A stretch of 64,000 nucleotides of DNA. Source: Corallium rubrum (lineage: Eukaryota; Cnidaria; Anthozoa; Scleralcyonacea; Coralliidae). The stretch lies in assembly GCA_964035015.1 (NCBI GenBank), contig OZ035998.1, forward strand, positions 31,689,628 through 31,753,627. Reading direction: 5' to 3'. Below are positions 10,883 through 22,329 of the stretch, piece after piece; position 1 is the first letter of the stretch, and each line of letters starts with the position of its first letter. Below the pieces are notes generated by a model. It did no database searches. It saw nothing but the letters and a program-made list of their open reading frames with translations, and was not told the DNA's origin. A program made the translations under genes and the position numbers.

Positions 10883-11708
10883 TTAAAGCGCCAATGCAGC
10901 GAAATTTCACCCTTGTTTTTTTATGATTGCATCTGAAAAAACATTTAAAATGACAGAGTAACATCTTTCGTAGAATTTCATTCCTTGCTTCATTGAGATA
11001 TTCAGGTTTGTTTGATATGCAAATGACCTACTTATGACATCACACTGCATAATGACTTTTTGAAAGAGCATCAATTTTAGGATGGTCCAAATATTTTACA
11101 CACAACTACGCACGTTTAGTGGCCAGTCATGGCTAGATGCATGTACGTGAAAATTTTTAAGTACTTTCGATAAGCACTCTCAAAGAAAATCATATTTTTC
11201 TAAAAAGTCATTATGCATGCAGTGTGATGTCATTAAAGAAATACCAAATGGTTATCCGTGTTTGGATACTCTGATCCAAACACGCGGGAAATTGCGAGAC
11301 TGGAGAAAAGCGTAACAAAACACGAGCCGTAGGTGAGTGTTTTTAGCTTTTCGAAAGTCGAGCAATTTCCCAAGTGTTTGGATAAGAGTCTCCAAACATG
11401 GAAAAAACCATTTGGTATTTCTTTTATAAAATAATCACAAATGAATATGATATACTGTCCGACCTTTCCAAAAAAATGTTTTGGCGGGAATTTTCCGTGT
11501 TTGGATACTCTGATCCAAACATGGCAATTGACCAATCAGGGCTCGCGTAGTATACATGTTATTTTATAAAAGTAAGTCATTTGCATATCAAACAAACCTG
11601 AATATCGAATGAAGCAAGGAAACGAAATTCTACAAAAGATGTTACTTTGTCATTTTCAATGTTCTTTCAAACTAGACAAACTTAATTTTCGCTGCATTGG
11701 CGCTTTAA
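10883..11708. mobile_element. Long-TIR foldback element, 826 bp
   Basis: Inverted arms of about 140 bp start TTAAAGCGCCAATGCAGCG. The interior holds the MITE shared with 4.74 kb. Subterminal words (AGACAAACTTAATTTTCG, TTTGAAAGAAC) recur in the next foldback at 12.2 kb, so the two families look related. No coding capacity. Confidence 0.8.
11225..11570. repeat. Second copy of the 4.74-kb MITE, nested in the foldback element
   Basis: Reverse-oriented relative to the 4.74-kb copy. It shows repeated GTGTTTGGAT / ATCCAAACAC words, GGCGGGAATTTTCCGTG and a TTGACCAATCAGGGCTCG end. It occupies most of the interior of the 10883-11708 element. Confidence 0.7.
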
Positions 11709-12179
11709 GTGGCAACAAGTAATTTGACGAAAATAACAATTGACAAACATTTTTGCGATATAAGAATGTCCACATTCTTTCTTGTTACAGGTTTTTTTGA
11801 AGCCGCAAGAATGAGAAACGTACGATATTTTAATTTCTCGAAATGATTTTTTCTCTATTCTTTCATATATGCTGTAGAGCTGGTGAAGGAAATTAATAAT
11901 TGAAAAAACGTGGGAGACGCCGAGTGTCTTCGAGAGCTACAAAGGTTAAAGCTTGAAATGGAGCGTTTCCCTATCATTTCATCTATATACGAAACCACGC
12001 AACAAATTCAATAACCAAAAATTAAGTTAGTATCTTCTTGTCAACGTTATTAGCGGCTGATTTAACCTCCTTAGTGACATTTTTATGTGTTTTCGTCACT
12101 AACACTTAGATACATCTTGAATTAGTATTGCAGAATTATGTGCAGAAAAGCTGTGCAATGCAAAACTGAGGAATTACCT

Positions 12180-12660
12180 AAAAGGGTATATGAAACTAAA
12201 ATTAAGTTTGTCTTATTTGAAAGAACTCTTAAAATAATGGGGAATATCAATTTACAGCTTTTTCATATTTTACTTAGTTCTTGAAAAATTTAGACTTATG
12301 TGAGATTCAAATGAGATAACTTATGGTTCGTTTTTTTCATTAGCATATTCGAAAATCGCGAATATTTTTAAGATTATTGAACAAAATCACTTGAAACTTT
12401 GCATATTGCTACAGTTCATGCAACTAAACATGAAAGACAAGTTACAAGTGATTTTGATCAGTAATCTTAAAAATATTCACGATTTTCGAATATGTTAATT
12501 AGAAAAAAACGAACCATAAGTTATCTCATTTGAATTTCACATAAGTCTAAATATCTCAAGAACTAAGTAAAATATGAAAAAGCTGTAAATTGATATTCGC
12601 CATTATTTTAAGAGTTCTTTCAAATAAGACAAACTTAATTTTCGTTTCATATACACTTTA
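12180..12660. mobile_element. Foldback element, two about 210-bp arms with short spacer
   Basis: The left arm starts AAAGGGTATATGAAAC and the right arm ends GTTTCATATACACTTTA. The arms stay inverted-complementary almost to the centre (through AAATATTC and CGAATAT words), leaving a spacer of about 60 bp. It would form a very long hairpin in the dynein pre-mRNA (intron 5). No coding capacity. Confidence 0.85.
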
Positions 12661-12734
12661 AATTACATTTAGAAGGCAGAGAAAGCGGATTATCTTAAGC
12701 CAGAGAAAGAGGATATCTCAATCCGAGAACAAAC

Positions 12735-12785
12735 CTTATCAAAGTCTTCATAAGGGATGTGCATCAACTTCAGTGGACCAAGGAC
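12735..12785 (-). CDS. DYNC1H1: Dynein heavy chain exon 5, 17-codon microexon (residues 393-409)
   Basis: A 51-bp exon, phase 0 at both ends, with a polypyrimidine TTTTTTTTAG acceptor and a GTTTGT donor. It reads VLGPLKLMHIPYEDFDK. It corresponds to animal VLGTRKLMHVAYEEFEK and exactly bridges exon 4 (ending QLLK) to exon 6 (starting VMVA). It cannot be found by ORF length and was placed by frame and similarity. Confidence 0.95.
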
Positions 12786-13141
12786 CTAAAAAAAAGAAGA
12801 AAAATTCCAAACAGTTTGCACCATTTCTTCCATTGAACCTTCTTAATGATTCGGATAAGTATCTGGGGTGATTAAATGTATTTTATGTCGAGACATAGAA
12901 GGGGAGTTTAACGACCGTAGTATATCTAAGGCGTTCATTCAGAAGGAACCACGTATTCAAGAGAGGGCACTTCGACAAAATTATCTGAGACAAATTTAAG
13001 GTCTTCGTATAGGTTTTCAGGGTCATTTCTGTAAAGCGCTCTCAATTCGTCAAAATTTATGCCACAGAAATAAAATAGATATCGTTAGAAAGCTATTAAT
13101 TTGTTTTTTCCCAAGCATGTTTAATGGCCTGTATGTTTGGA

Positions 13142-13345
13142 CAGAACATTTGGGGCTCACGGATGGCACAGCTGTTAGCGTGCTGCTTCTCACAACTGAA
13201 GTTAACCCGATCAAATGGGGTTAGTACTTGGATGGGCGACTGCCTTGACTTCGTGTGGGTCGAGTTGTTGGTTTTCTCATGTGCCTCGAAGGTTTTTCAC
13301 TGGGTGCTCCAGTTTTCCTCACTCCGCAAAATCAATACTTAGATC
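13142..13345 (+). mobile_element. SINE with 5S rRNA-derived head
   Basis: The segment GTTAGTACTTGGATGGGCGA (13219-13238) is nearly the 3' promoter part of 5S rRNA (GTTAGTACTTGGATGGGAGA). Upstream is an A/C-box-like region. Downstream is the tail GGTGCTCCAGTTTTCCTCAC, a word I associate with cnidarian SINE tails. This arrangement fits a SINE3-type element. It is not a functional 5S gene. It lies in dynein intron 4, plus strand, antisense to the gene. Confidence 0.65.
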
Positions 13346-14367
13346 TCATCAGTGTTTGCTGCAGTGATTACATAATCGTAATAGATTAAATAATCGTAAT
13401 ACTCATCGTGGTTAAAATAATTGAAGCTGAAGTTCACATGGGGGAGGGGGTTAATTAGCCAGGAACTAGAGGGTATTTTGTGTAATTGTTCCAAAAAGAT
13501 TGGGAACTACTGGCCTAGCGCGGAAAACGTTGCCATTCGACAAGTGGAATGATCCCAATATTTTTGCCACTTATTGTAGATGCCCAACTATCAAAAGAAT
13601 ACGTATATACGGTAGTTATTCAAGGTTAGTGTAGACCTTCGGGTTACGTTTTAGGGAAAACATTATAGCGCTCCATCCGTTTATTGCATGTACCAAAAAC
13701 TACACGTTGTTCGAAAGCTGGTAAGACTGGCTACAAGACTGCAGCAAAACAATTGGTTATTTTATGAGCGCAAACAAAAAATAGCGCTTCTGTTTAAAGT
13801 TTTCATTCCAATTCAAAATGCTATAAGCGAACAACTATTTACTATAATGCTCTGTGAATTGTCAGTTTGGTGGATAAATATCACAGCTAAAAAAGCGTGA
13901 CTGGGTTTATAAAAATTCCAAGCACTTTTAGCTAGAGTTATCGAATTTTTACTATTACAGCTAAAACACAATCTCACAGGAGGTTGAATGGGCTTCCATA
14001 AAAGGCCGTAAAACGATAAATATTGAGAATTTTACAATTCCCAGACACATTTTGTCCCCAGAATATTAATTTACTCGAATGTCAATTTTTAGATGATTCT
14101 GATAAATTCGTGTTCACTTATAGCTTTTTAAAGTTCTTACTTTAGCTCAAACTGACATTTCTTTGAGGAAAAGCCGTGTGTCACTTATTCACACAAAGTA
14201 AATAAAGCGCTTTTTCCTTGTTTAGAAATAAAAAAACCCAACATGATTTCCTTTCCAGAATCTGAAAGCCCTCAGAAAATGCTTCGCTTTCAACGAATAA
14301 AAAAAATAAAAAAATATGGTTTACAGTAACCTTAAAAAAAACGAAAACACAAACCAAGTCTATATAC
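13346..14367. other. Intron 4, right part: nothing recognised
   Basis: No exon-like, RNA-like or repeat structure that I can support. The 70-residue plus-strand frame near 13.7 kb has no splice context and no similarity I recognise. Confidence 0.4.
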
Positions 14368-14588
14368 CTTCAACAACTGAAAACTAAGGTCTCTCGAGAT
14401 TGCTTCAACCAATCGCAGCGCCCTCTGAATGGGATACTTGGTGTTACGGATTTTTCTTAGATGATTGAAGATGAGTGTTAAAGACGACTTGATCTTATCC
14501 AGCTCAGTGGCGGATAGGAGATCATCCAAAGGAAAGTCTTTCATTAATGGATTGTAGTCATTCACTGTTGTCACTGCTTGCTTTAAAC
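14368..14588 (-). CDS. DYNC1H1: Dynein heavy chain exon 4 (residues 319-392)
   Basis: A 221-bp exon, phase 1 in (TTTTAG acceptor) and phase 0 out (GTATAT donor). It reads [60 protein letters not shown] and [13 protein letters not shown]. Similarity to animal cytoplasmic dynein 1 is very high. The first visible Met is internal: the residues LKQAV before it are also coding. Confidence 0.97.
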
Positions 14589-16550
14589 CTAAAATTAAAT
14601 TGCATGCGAGATGTAAACAGCTATGCAGTAATTCACGTTAGTATAAAACCCTGACCGAGTCAACGTTTCGACTTCGTTATTTTGTCGATGTCGTGGAATG
14701 GCAATTATATTGCATCATCTCGTCAGCCTATGCGAAACGGAAACGGTGTTAAATGCTAATCTTCATACTTCCTTTCTTCGCTTCTCTGATATCTGATCAA
14801 GTTGTTCGAAGTCAAGTGTTCTTTCTTGGACGTGATCATGTAACGTCACTGGTAATCCCGCCTTCCATGTAAACAGTCCCTTCCTCCTGGAGCTTCGCGT
14901 TGCGACTTTTACTGCCTCCCCAACTACGCAACTACCCTCTCTTTTAAATATTGCTCTGGAAATTTTCCTCGCTACAAAATACCGTTCAGATGCAAATAAC
15001 TAACAAATTAAGATGATTATATAGCAAAGTTTAAACTCTAAAAAGTCGCCGTATGAATATAGGGAGGACGAATTTGCCAGGGGGGGAATACGAAGGAATT
15101 TCGCCCCGGAAGGATTATTACGGGGATAGGGGGAGGGCATTTCCTGAGACACCGGTTTACTATAAATGTACTTCATACGCACGGAATGCACGCATGCAGT
15201 CTACAGACGTCTGTGGAACAAATCGTCATACCTATCTTGTGGGTATATCTTGTGCAGAGTATTTAAGGGTTGCTAATAGCATGTGGTGCCAAACACCGTG
15301 ACTCATGTTGGATAAATTACATGTACTTCAAAAACTCATTAATAAGTCATGAAGATTAAACAAACTGGGAAAAAATGGGTAACGAGTGTCTCTATATATG
15401 TGCGAAGTTTGTCCACTTCACAAATTTTCCCCTGGTTTTTACGTTTCAAGCAATGTTATAGAAGTTATCTCTCTTGACTCGGTATGGAAGTTCTAGCCCT
15501 TCAAATTGTTATCCCCGAGCCCGGGCGGAGGGCCGAATGCCCGGAACCCGGTGAGGGTGCTAATCTCGACGTGCGTGGAGTCCACTTTACACGCGAGATA
15601 AAAAGCTGAAAGCAATTCTGAAACCTGTTTATATATCTATATATATATGTTATCAAATCCACAACTTGCGCAGTTCGAATAGCTGGGTACTGGTAACTAA
15701 CCTGTTAAATTATTCAAATTATTTAAATTTACGTCAGCAAATTATAATTTATAAGTTCGTTGGATTACGAAATAGTTTTTCAAAGATCAAGACGAAAGAA
15801 ATCTTGCCAGAAAAAATGGTTTCAACTAAAATGTACATTAATATTACTATGGAAAAAGACCAAAGAAAGAAGGCTAAGAAGAGATGTGGCAGCGAGAAAA
15901 AGATAACAATAAATACGACTTAAAACCACTGGAAAAAGCCTAAAAATTAATACGATAAAGACCGAAAACGATGCTGACCGAAATGTAACTGAAAGAAGAA
16001 GGATGTGTCCTGAAACTGTTCAAAGCCGGTAAAGAATTTTGCTCTGGTGTATTCTACATAACTCGATAGGGAACAATGAAGATTAGATCATGAAGAGAAC
16101 TGAATGATGCCTTGTCATATTTATGTGTCAACAACGAAAAAAGTAAGTAACCGCGAACGAGAAAAACAATCCGAAAAGACTAGACTGAATTGACAGTGTT
16201 TGTGGTCACAAAAGCAGAAGAAAGTTTAACGGTAAGAGATTCGTATTTAACAGTTTAGCGGAGTTAAAACGGAAGAAATCTGGAAAATGAAAATTAATAT
16301 AAATAATATATTGTCTAGAATTGTCTTTCAACGCTAGGACGTTGACAATGTGTGATTTGTGTCTTTTCTTGGCCACTATTTATATATATTTTTGAATGAA
16401 AATTTGTCATTTGGTTCATCTCGTGTTGTTTTTTTTAATATTGACATTGCATGTTCTTTCGGTGTGTCAATACACGACTACAGATGAACCTTGCTAACTA
16501 ATTTTCTGGATGTTTTCTGATCTGTGTTCATTAATACAACAAAAAACAGA
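14589..16550. other. Intron 3, first part: mostly unrecognised
   Basis: No exon found. The stretch 15520-15605 (CCGGGCGGAGGG to TACACGCGAGATAAAAAG) recurs in inverted orientation near 37800-37895, so it is a piece of a dispersed repeat. A short (TA)n block lies at about 15630-15650. Confidence 0.5.
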
Positions 16551-16554
16551 AATT

Positions 16555-16625
16555 ACGGGAGGGGGTTAAAAATGCATATAAAGCGGGCGAGGGGTTGTTG
16601 CGTTCATGTATTTCTAGTTAGTTAT
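16555..16625. repeat. Dispersed repeat shared with 19.13-19.20 kb
   Basis: The words AAAGCGGGCGAGGGGTTGTT and ATGTATTTCTAG occur in the same order at 19158-19199. At both places a G-rich run lies just upstream. Confidence 0.6.
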
Positions 16626-16723
16626 GGTATTCTAAATACCAGTTGCCAAATTTCACGTCCGACTTATACAGAAATATGATATGCCCGCTTCCTATACTTT
16701 GTTGTTCTTGTTATTGTTGTGCA

Positions 16724-17618
16724 AAGGTGAGGTAATACCAGCAACATATTGCTGCAACATTGTTGCGTTGCAAGTTGAATCGTGTTGTTGCACGTATTAC
16801 CACCCACTTTACAGTCATTTGCAACTCACTTTTCACCCAAATCTTCGGAAGTTCGTTGGGAAGTTCAGAGTTGGAAAAAAGCTGTGGGTATGCGGGTACC
16901 ACCCGGAGGAAGGTTTACTTTAGTGAGTGAAAACACGTGAAACAACACATTCGGTAATCTGAGAAGTTACAACTGACCAAGGTATCGAGAAGAAAAGTGA
17001 TTTGCAGCAAAACATTGGCTAACCAACAATTATGCAGCACTGGCAGCAGTTACATGTGTGAGACATGTACGCTGATGCCTGCTGTGATGTCTGTATCCTC
17101 GCAGCAGTCGAGGGTAGTTAGTAGGCTGTCAGTCAGCAGCGGTCAGTTATTAGTAGCTATTGTAGTATGCCAAACCAAAGCTTACCTATATAGGAAAACC
17201 TAGAAAACCAAGGTACTGTAAAAGTCACGCAGAATTTAAATTCTCGCTATATATTTTGAGGAAGGTTATCTAAACTTAAAAACCCATCCGGAGGAAGGCT
17301 GAATACTTTTTCCAACTCTGGGGAAGTTCATAGTTCGTTTTGAACTACGCATTTAATTGGATGCTAGGAACCAAGCAACCAATCAAATGCAGAGTTCAAA
17401 ACGAACTACGAACTTCCAAACGAACTTCAAAAGATTTGGGAGAAATGTGAGTTGCAAATGACTGTAAACATTGTCACGCAACAATGATTTGGTTGCCAGT
17501 TGAATCAACATGTTGCAGCAAGTAGAACTTGAGTCTACCCTTTTCAACAATTTTTTTCAATTTGCAACAAAGTTGCGTTGCAAGTTGAAGAAAAATGTTG
17601 CCGGTATTACCTCACCTT
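16724..17618. mobile_element. Non-autonomous TIR transposon, 895 bp
   Basis: Ends AAGGTGAGGTAATACC and GGTATTACCTCACCTT are inverted repeats. Inverted similarity continues inside (GCAACA / TGTTGC words, and AGTCATTTGCAACTCAC at about 16814 against GTGAGTTGCAAATGACT at about 17450). An inner inverted pair around GTTCGTTTTGAACTACG lies at about 17330-17415. No transposase. It ends 83 bp before dynein exon 3, in intron 3. Confidence 0.75.
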
Positions 17619-17700
17619 AATGCAGTTCAGTTATACATGTAAAGGGCATTAAATACTCGTTCACAGAGAGAATAGAGAGCATAGATAAGACAATCAGTAC

Positions 17701-17887
17701 CTGTATCAGAATCAAAACTGACAGTTGCGTGGAATCTTTTGCCACACTTCAATATCTCCAAAGTCAATGCAACTTCGATGCTTTCTCGTTTTTCTTGTAT
17801 ACGCAATAATGCTCTTTCCAAATTCAACCAAAAACTTATCTCTTGAAGAGCATTTCCAGAAGCTGGGTCACGATCTAGTTTTGTAAC
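17701..17887 (-). CDS. DYNC1H1: Dynein heavy chain exon 3 (residues 257-319)
   Basis: A 187-bp exon, phase 0 in (ACCTAG acceptor) and phase 1 out (GTACTG donor). It reads [40 protein letters not shown] and [20 protein letters not shown], ending DTG. It matches animal dynein 1 ([20 protein letters not shown]). Residues upstream of the first Met are coding back to 17887. Confidence 0.97.
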
Positions 17888-17933
17888 CTAGGTAAGTACA
17901 AATAATTTTAAGTAATAGATAAAGCATGAGCAA

Positions 17934-17995
17934 CGATCTGTATCTGATTTACAAGGCGAGCTGCAAGCGAGCCGTAGTAAATCAGATACAGATCG
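17934..17995. repeat. Perfect 18-bp hairpin
   Basis: CGATCTGTATCTGATTTA at 17934-17951 is followed after 26 bp by its exact reverse complement. It is a short foldback repeat, 47 bp upstream of the exon 3 acceptor on the transcribed strand. Confidence 0.75.
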
Positions 17996-19256
17996 GCTGC
18001 GAATGTATCTGTAATTATATTACCATGGTGGTATATTCCCACCATGCTAATCCCGACAGGCGTACAATCCCTTATACACGAGTTTACAAGGCCGCTCAAA
18101 TCTCGCATCGAGTTTATTTATATAGGAGTATGGTAGGTCATTTGCGCGGCGAGGATTTTTGGGCACTGGTAACCTATTCAGCAAACTCTTTTTAACGGCA
18201 TTCTTTTACCAAGAATGTGCTTTGTGTGAAAAAAACTACATAAATATACAATGGAAAGAGAAAATGCAGCTCAATAAAGCAAGAAAACTAAAGGGGATGC
18301 GACAAGGACTATTAACTCAAAGGGAAAGCCGAAAAGATTGAGAAAATGTACAGAACTGTCGCGACGAGACGACAACCAAACAGCGGAAGGGAAGGAAGTT
18401 ATTTGCTTAGCAAAGAAAAGCGAAGCTAACAAACTGAGGTAGTCAGAAAAAAAGGTAAGCAAGTATACTACAGAGAGTAGGCAACAGGTAAGTGTAGTGC
18501 ATGATTATAGCGAGAGAAACGGCAAGGTTTAAAACAGCTGTTTTCTTAAAACGTGCAGAGTTATGTGACATTGTGACAAGCGTTTTCCATGTTTTCTCAT
18601 CAGTATTTGCAAATAGATATTTGTTTTGTTTTTCACCTTGACAGTCCGATAAATACTGTATATTTTTGCTGTTTCAATTGCTAGTTTTAAAGTTATTATA
18701 GTTTATTTTGCCGATGTGTCTTGCTGAAGACGACAGTCTAGATCGAGTTTTTCTATAGGACGTGGCATATTTTCTTGATGATTCTTATTTATTTTCGAAT
18801 CAAGATCTGCATTTTGCTTCATCTCGCCAGTTGGTTTTTTTTGGCTATTAATTTTCAGATTGCATTACTTCAATTCTGTCGTAGTAATAAACAACATGCA
18901 TGGAAACCTTTTAAAAATTTGCAAGATTGCTGCGTTAACATGCGTTAATAAGCCATTTAAAGGCTTGCTAAAAAAAACCTTTCGAAACCTCAAGTAAACA
19001 AAATATGTTTTACAACCAGACTACCAGAGTTTATTAAATCTCAGTTTTGCTTCGACTCTTTTCTTCAAACCACTGTTATATAATTATTTTCGACTGGAAA
19101 TTTTCTTTTTGCTTTGAACATTGGGGGGGGGGGGGGGGGGGTGTTACAAAATTACACGTTAAAGCGGGCGAGGGGTTGTTGCGTTTATGTATTTCTAGCA
19201 CACTATTATTTAATTTCAGCAATAGCTGATTGTGGCCATGTGAGACCACCCGTTCG
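17996..19256. other. Intron 2, left part: little recognised
   Basis: No exon-like signal. It contains a run of about 18 G at about 19123-19141 and the second copy of the 16.56-kb dispersed repeat at 19158-19199. Confidence 0.4.
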
Positions 19257-19326
19257 TAGTCTCCTTCGCATACCTTATTATGACTCATATAAATGGCGAG
19301 CCATAAGAATGTCTGCGAAGGAGACT
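19257..19326. repeat. Small foldback repeat (AGTCTCCTTCGCA arms)
   Basis: TAGTCTCCTTCGCA at 19257-19270 and its exact reverse complement at 19313-19326 enclose 42 bp. It resembles a tiny MITE. Confidence 0.65.
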
Positions 19327-19650
19327 AACCCGTTAGGTGCATTAGCCACTTATAAGTGAATAATTACCATAGGACGTTGTACAAAATCGTTTCCGAATTC
19401 GTAACGTCGTTTTAAGTTTCCTATCCAGTTCCCCTTCCATTATCTATGGCTAGATTCGCTTCAACGTTATTCTAGGGCACCTGCACCATCGTATATCTAT
19501 CAATTAATCTGTTGTATTTTGTGAATGTAAGTTTTGGTGCGAATAAAGTATTGTCTTGTAGCGTAACGACTTACAACGTAGTGTAACGTTTATAACGGAG
19601 CCTAACGTCTTATACCGTTGCGGAACAAGCGGAACGTCTGACCGCATAGC

Positions 19651-21614
19651 AACCTCGTTCCCAGGGCCTTTTTGAAATTAGCGGGGCGGGAAAAGGCCCT
19701 GGCATCGGCTGGATTCTGCACCCAGAATTTCAGGGTGTAATAAATTAGCGTGGAAATTAGCATGCAAAATTATTCCGCGTGACTCGTCAGAGAAGTTTGG
19801 ACCTTTTGGTTGCGTTCGATAGCGGAAATTTCCCGTGTTTTTGTTTAAAACCGCTTCAAGTCAAGTGTTTTGAATATTTGTTACATAGATATCGATCTCT
19901 TCATCGTCCAAGCAGCCATCAACACGAGACAAGCGAAATCTGGTATTGCGGTAATAAATAAAGAAGCTATTAATTTCCAAGCCGCTTGTATAAGAAATTC
20001 AAGAAGTAACAACGCCAGAAGCTCCCCCGCAGTTTCTTCTACCCAGGAAGCTAATAAGTCATGTTTGTCTCTTCCTGGAATTCACGAGTTTTTGTTGACC
20101 GAAATTTAGAAGAAGAAAATATTTCCAGCGGCAAACAGTGTGCTACTGTGCTTCATCTGTTATAAAGTCATCCATCGCAGACGAGATGAAATCAGCCCGC
20201 AAACGTCTTTGCAAACGTTCCGATGGTTCAGTGTTGTATGGCAACAGCTACGAGAATCATAATAAGAAATTTGATTTTGATAATGCGTGGAATGAAATGA
20301 AAGTAGACGTACCTTTTCTCATAGACATTTTTAACGCAGTGTCTGGCCGCAAGAATACGCCCGTCAAAGCAACAAATCGTGAATTAAGTGTAAAGTATAT
20401 AGCTTTCTTTATTCAGTCTTCATGAATGAACGGTGGTTAATTTCAGCCATTGTATCTAAAACTGTGTTATAGATCTGTCAGGTTTTTCCTAAATCGAAAT
20501 CACATATCGACTTGTTTACGATTAACAATAGCTGTTTGGTAAAGTGAAATTGACAAGAACGTCAAAATGAACCACCATTCACCAAGCTTGCCTGGGAAAT
20601 AAAGTGAAGCGTTCTATTTATTATATGTCTATTTTATTATATTTGGCATAGATATATTTATATTTTTATATCACGAGAAACGACATGCTAAAAATGTAGC
20701 GTTCGTAATATTCTCCGTGCGGCTTATGTATTTTTTGTTGACATCCGCATTGTTTTTAAACTGAGAGATTATACACTTAAATTTATTTAAAAACTTTATT
20801 AACCACTCTAAATATCAGCCATTGGGGACTACATTTTAACGGCGCTTCCAAGAGGTTTATTTACCACTCTTTGTTCATTTTGAATTTTTGATACAACGTC
20901 AACTTTTATACAAATTAATTGACTCAGTCAAATTCGAAATGTGATCGTTGATGGTAAATAAATCATCACAACTATTTTTATCTGAACTGACTGAACATAT
21001 TTATAAAATGCCAAACTCGTACATATGTGCTCTTAAAATTAAATGATTTTGTACTGCTCTTATAACACTTTTGGTCGGTGGCTTTTCAATGTTGTGGTTT
21101 AATATCATAATTTGCATATTTTGGCTCTTTTGTCTAAATTCGCTCATCTTGGAAACAAATACCTCGCTCGCACTTTCGCTTATCAACTCTGAACTCGAAT
21201 CGTCCCTGGTGGTCTTAATAATCTCACAAGTATTATATATTCTGCACATTTGCACATAAATCCTACTGACTACCCGAGCCATACGACAGCTTGTGTATTA
21301 ACCGCCACAAAGACGGCAGATTGAACTCCAAGCGCAAATTCTTTTCTTCAAGAGTTGGTTCATCATGATTCAGTTTTAACGTCATCCGCTACTATAAGAA
21401 CAGATCAAGGTATTAAACGTGCACGGATTATGAGCTATATTGTCGATTAGTACGATTACGAGTGATGACCAAATCCATTGAAACTTTGCATTAATTGTTG
21501 TTTGCGAGGAATATTTAAGAAAACCGATCAACCAATGAAAACACAGAATCCACCAGCCGATGCCAGGGCCTTTTCCCGCCCCGCCAATTTCAAAAAGGCC
21601 CTGGGAACGAGGTT
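19651..21614. mobile_element. DNA transposon, 1964 bp, long TIRs and 11-bp target-site duplication
   Basis: The termini are inverted repeats of about 60 bp starting AACCTCGTTCCCAGGGCC. Flanks are the direct 11-bp duplication GACCGCATAGC (19640-19650 and 21615-21625). The duplication lies within a GCGTAATGTCTTACAAC-type tandem repeat that continues on both sides. The interior has plus-strand coding remnants, best at 20138-20425 (FDFDNAWNEMKVDVPFLIDI, then FNAVSGRKNTPVKATNRELS). These look protein-like, but I cannot assign them to a family. Long TIRs with an 11-bp duplication suggest a Mutator-like element, which is inference. It lies in dynein intron 2. Confidence 0.7.
20138..20425 (+). pseudogene. 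Remnant of the transposon's protein, family unknown
   Basis: A 95-residue frame that reads like true protein from about residue 20 on: KSARKRLCKRSDGSVLYGNS, then FDFDNAWNEMKVDVPFLIDI. It has no start context. In the same frame it stops soon after IAFFIQSS, while neighbouring frames still look protein-like (MNERW near 20425). It is probably an exon or broken piece of the element-encoded protein. I know of similar orphan proteins in cnidarians, but cannot give a function. Confidence 0.45.
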
Positions 21615-21807
21615 GACCGCATAGCGTAATGTATTACAACATACCGTAATGTCTTACAACTGGCGTAATCACTTTTATAAAATAAGTTGCGTCTTACGCA
21701 CGCTGTGTTTGGTCACTTCCCGTCAGGCTATGCAAACACAGTTGTGACGTCACAGCACATTCCTTAGTCTTATTTCATAAAAGAAATCGAAAACGGATGC
21801 CCTGTGT

Positions 21808-21950
21808 TTATATAACCCGATGCAAACACTTGAGAGAGTTTGGCAGAATTCGAAGGTACTTTTGTAAACCCTCGCCTACGACTCGGGTTCACACTTATAA
21901 ACATTCGAATTCGCATCAGGTTATATAAACACGGGTGGCCATTTTCGATT
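21808..21950. repeat. Foldback MITE (CCTGTGTTTATATAACC arms)
   Basis: CCTGTGTTTATATAACCCGATGC at the left pairs with GCATCAGGTTATATAAACACGGG at the right. It is one of several hairpin repeats following the 1.96-kb transposon. Confidence 0.65.
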
Positions 21951-22329
21951 TTTTAAATAACGTAGAGTAATGTCTTATAATGTAGCGGAACATCTTAGCT
22001 TAACATCTCGTATCACAGCGTAACGCTACGTTATATGCTAGTTAACAATATCCCATTTTACAGTAATTTTGCCTCGAAAAAGAAAACAAATGCTTCGCCA
22101 ATAGAGAAGTTCGAACCGCTAAGTATAGGTTAGTTACCGAAAGCGAGGTAACTATGCCAGTCATTTACCAAGGTGCTTTACTGAGGTCAAGGTAACTAAA
22201 TATAACCTACTGTACTTGGTTCAAGATCACAGAGGTTACCTAGTAATAAAACTGAGATAGTGAGTTCGTTATCACAGAATAATAAATAATAAATTTAGTC
22301 CTGGGGTTAATGCCATTCTCGTAGGTTCC

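Noticed and set aside
13142-13345. Functional 5S rRNA gene
   Set aside because: Only the 3' promoter part of 5S is similar; the 5' half and the terminator are missing, so it is a SINE head.
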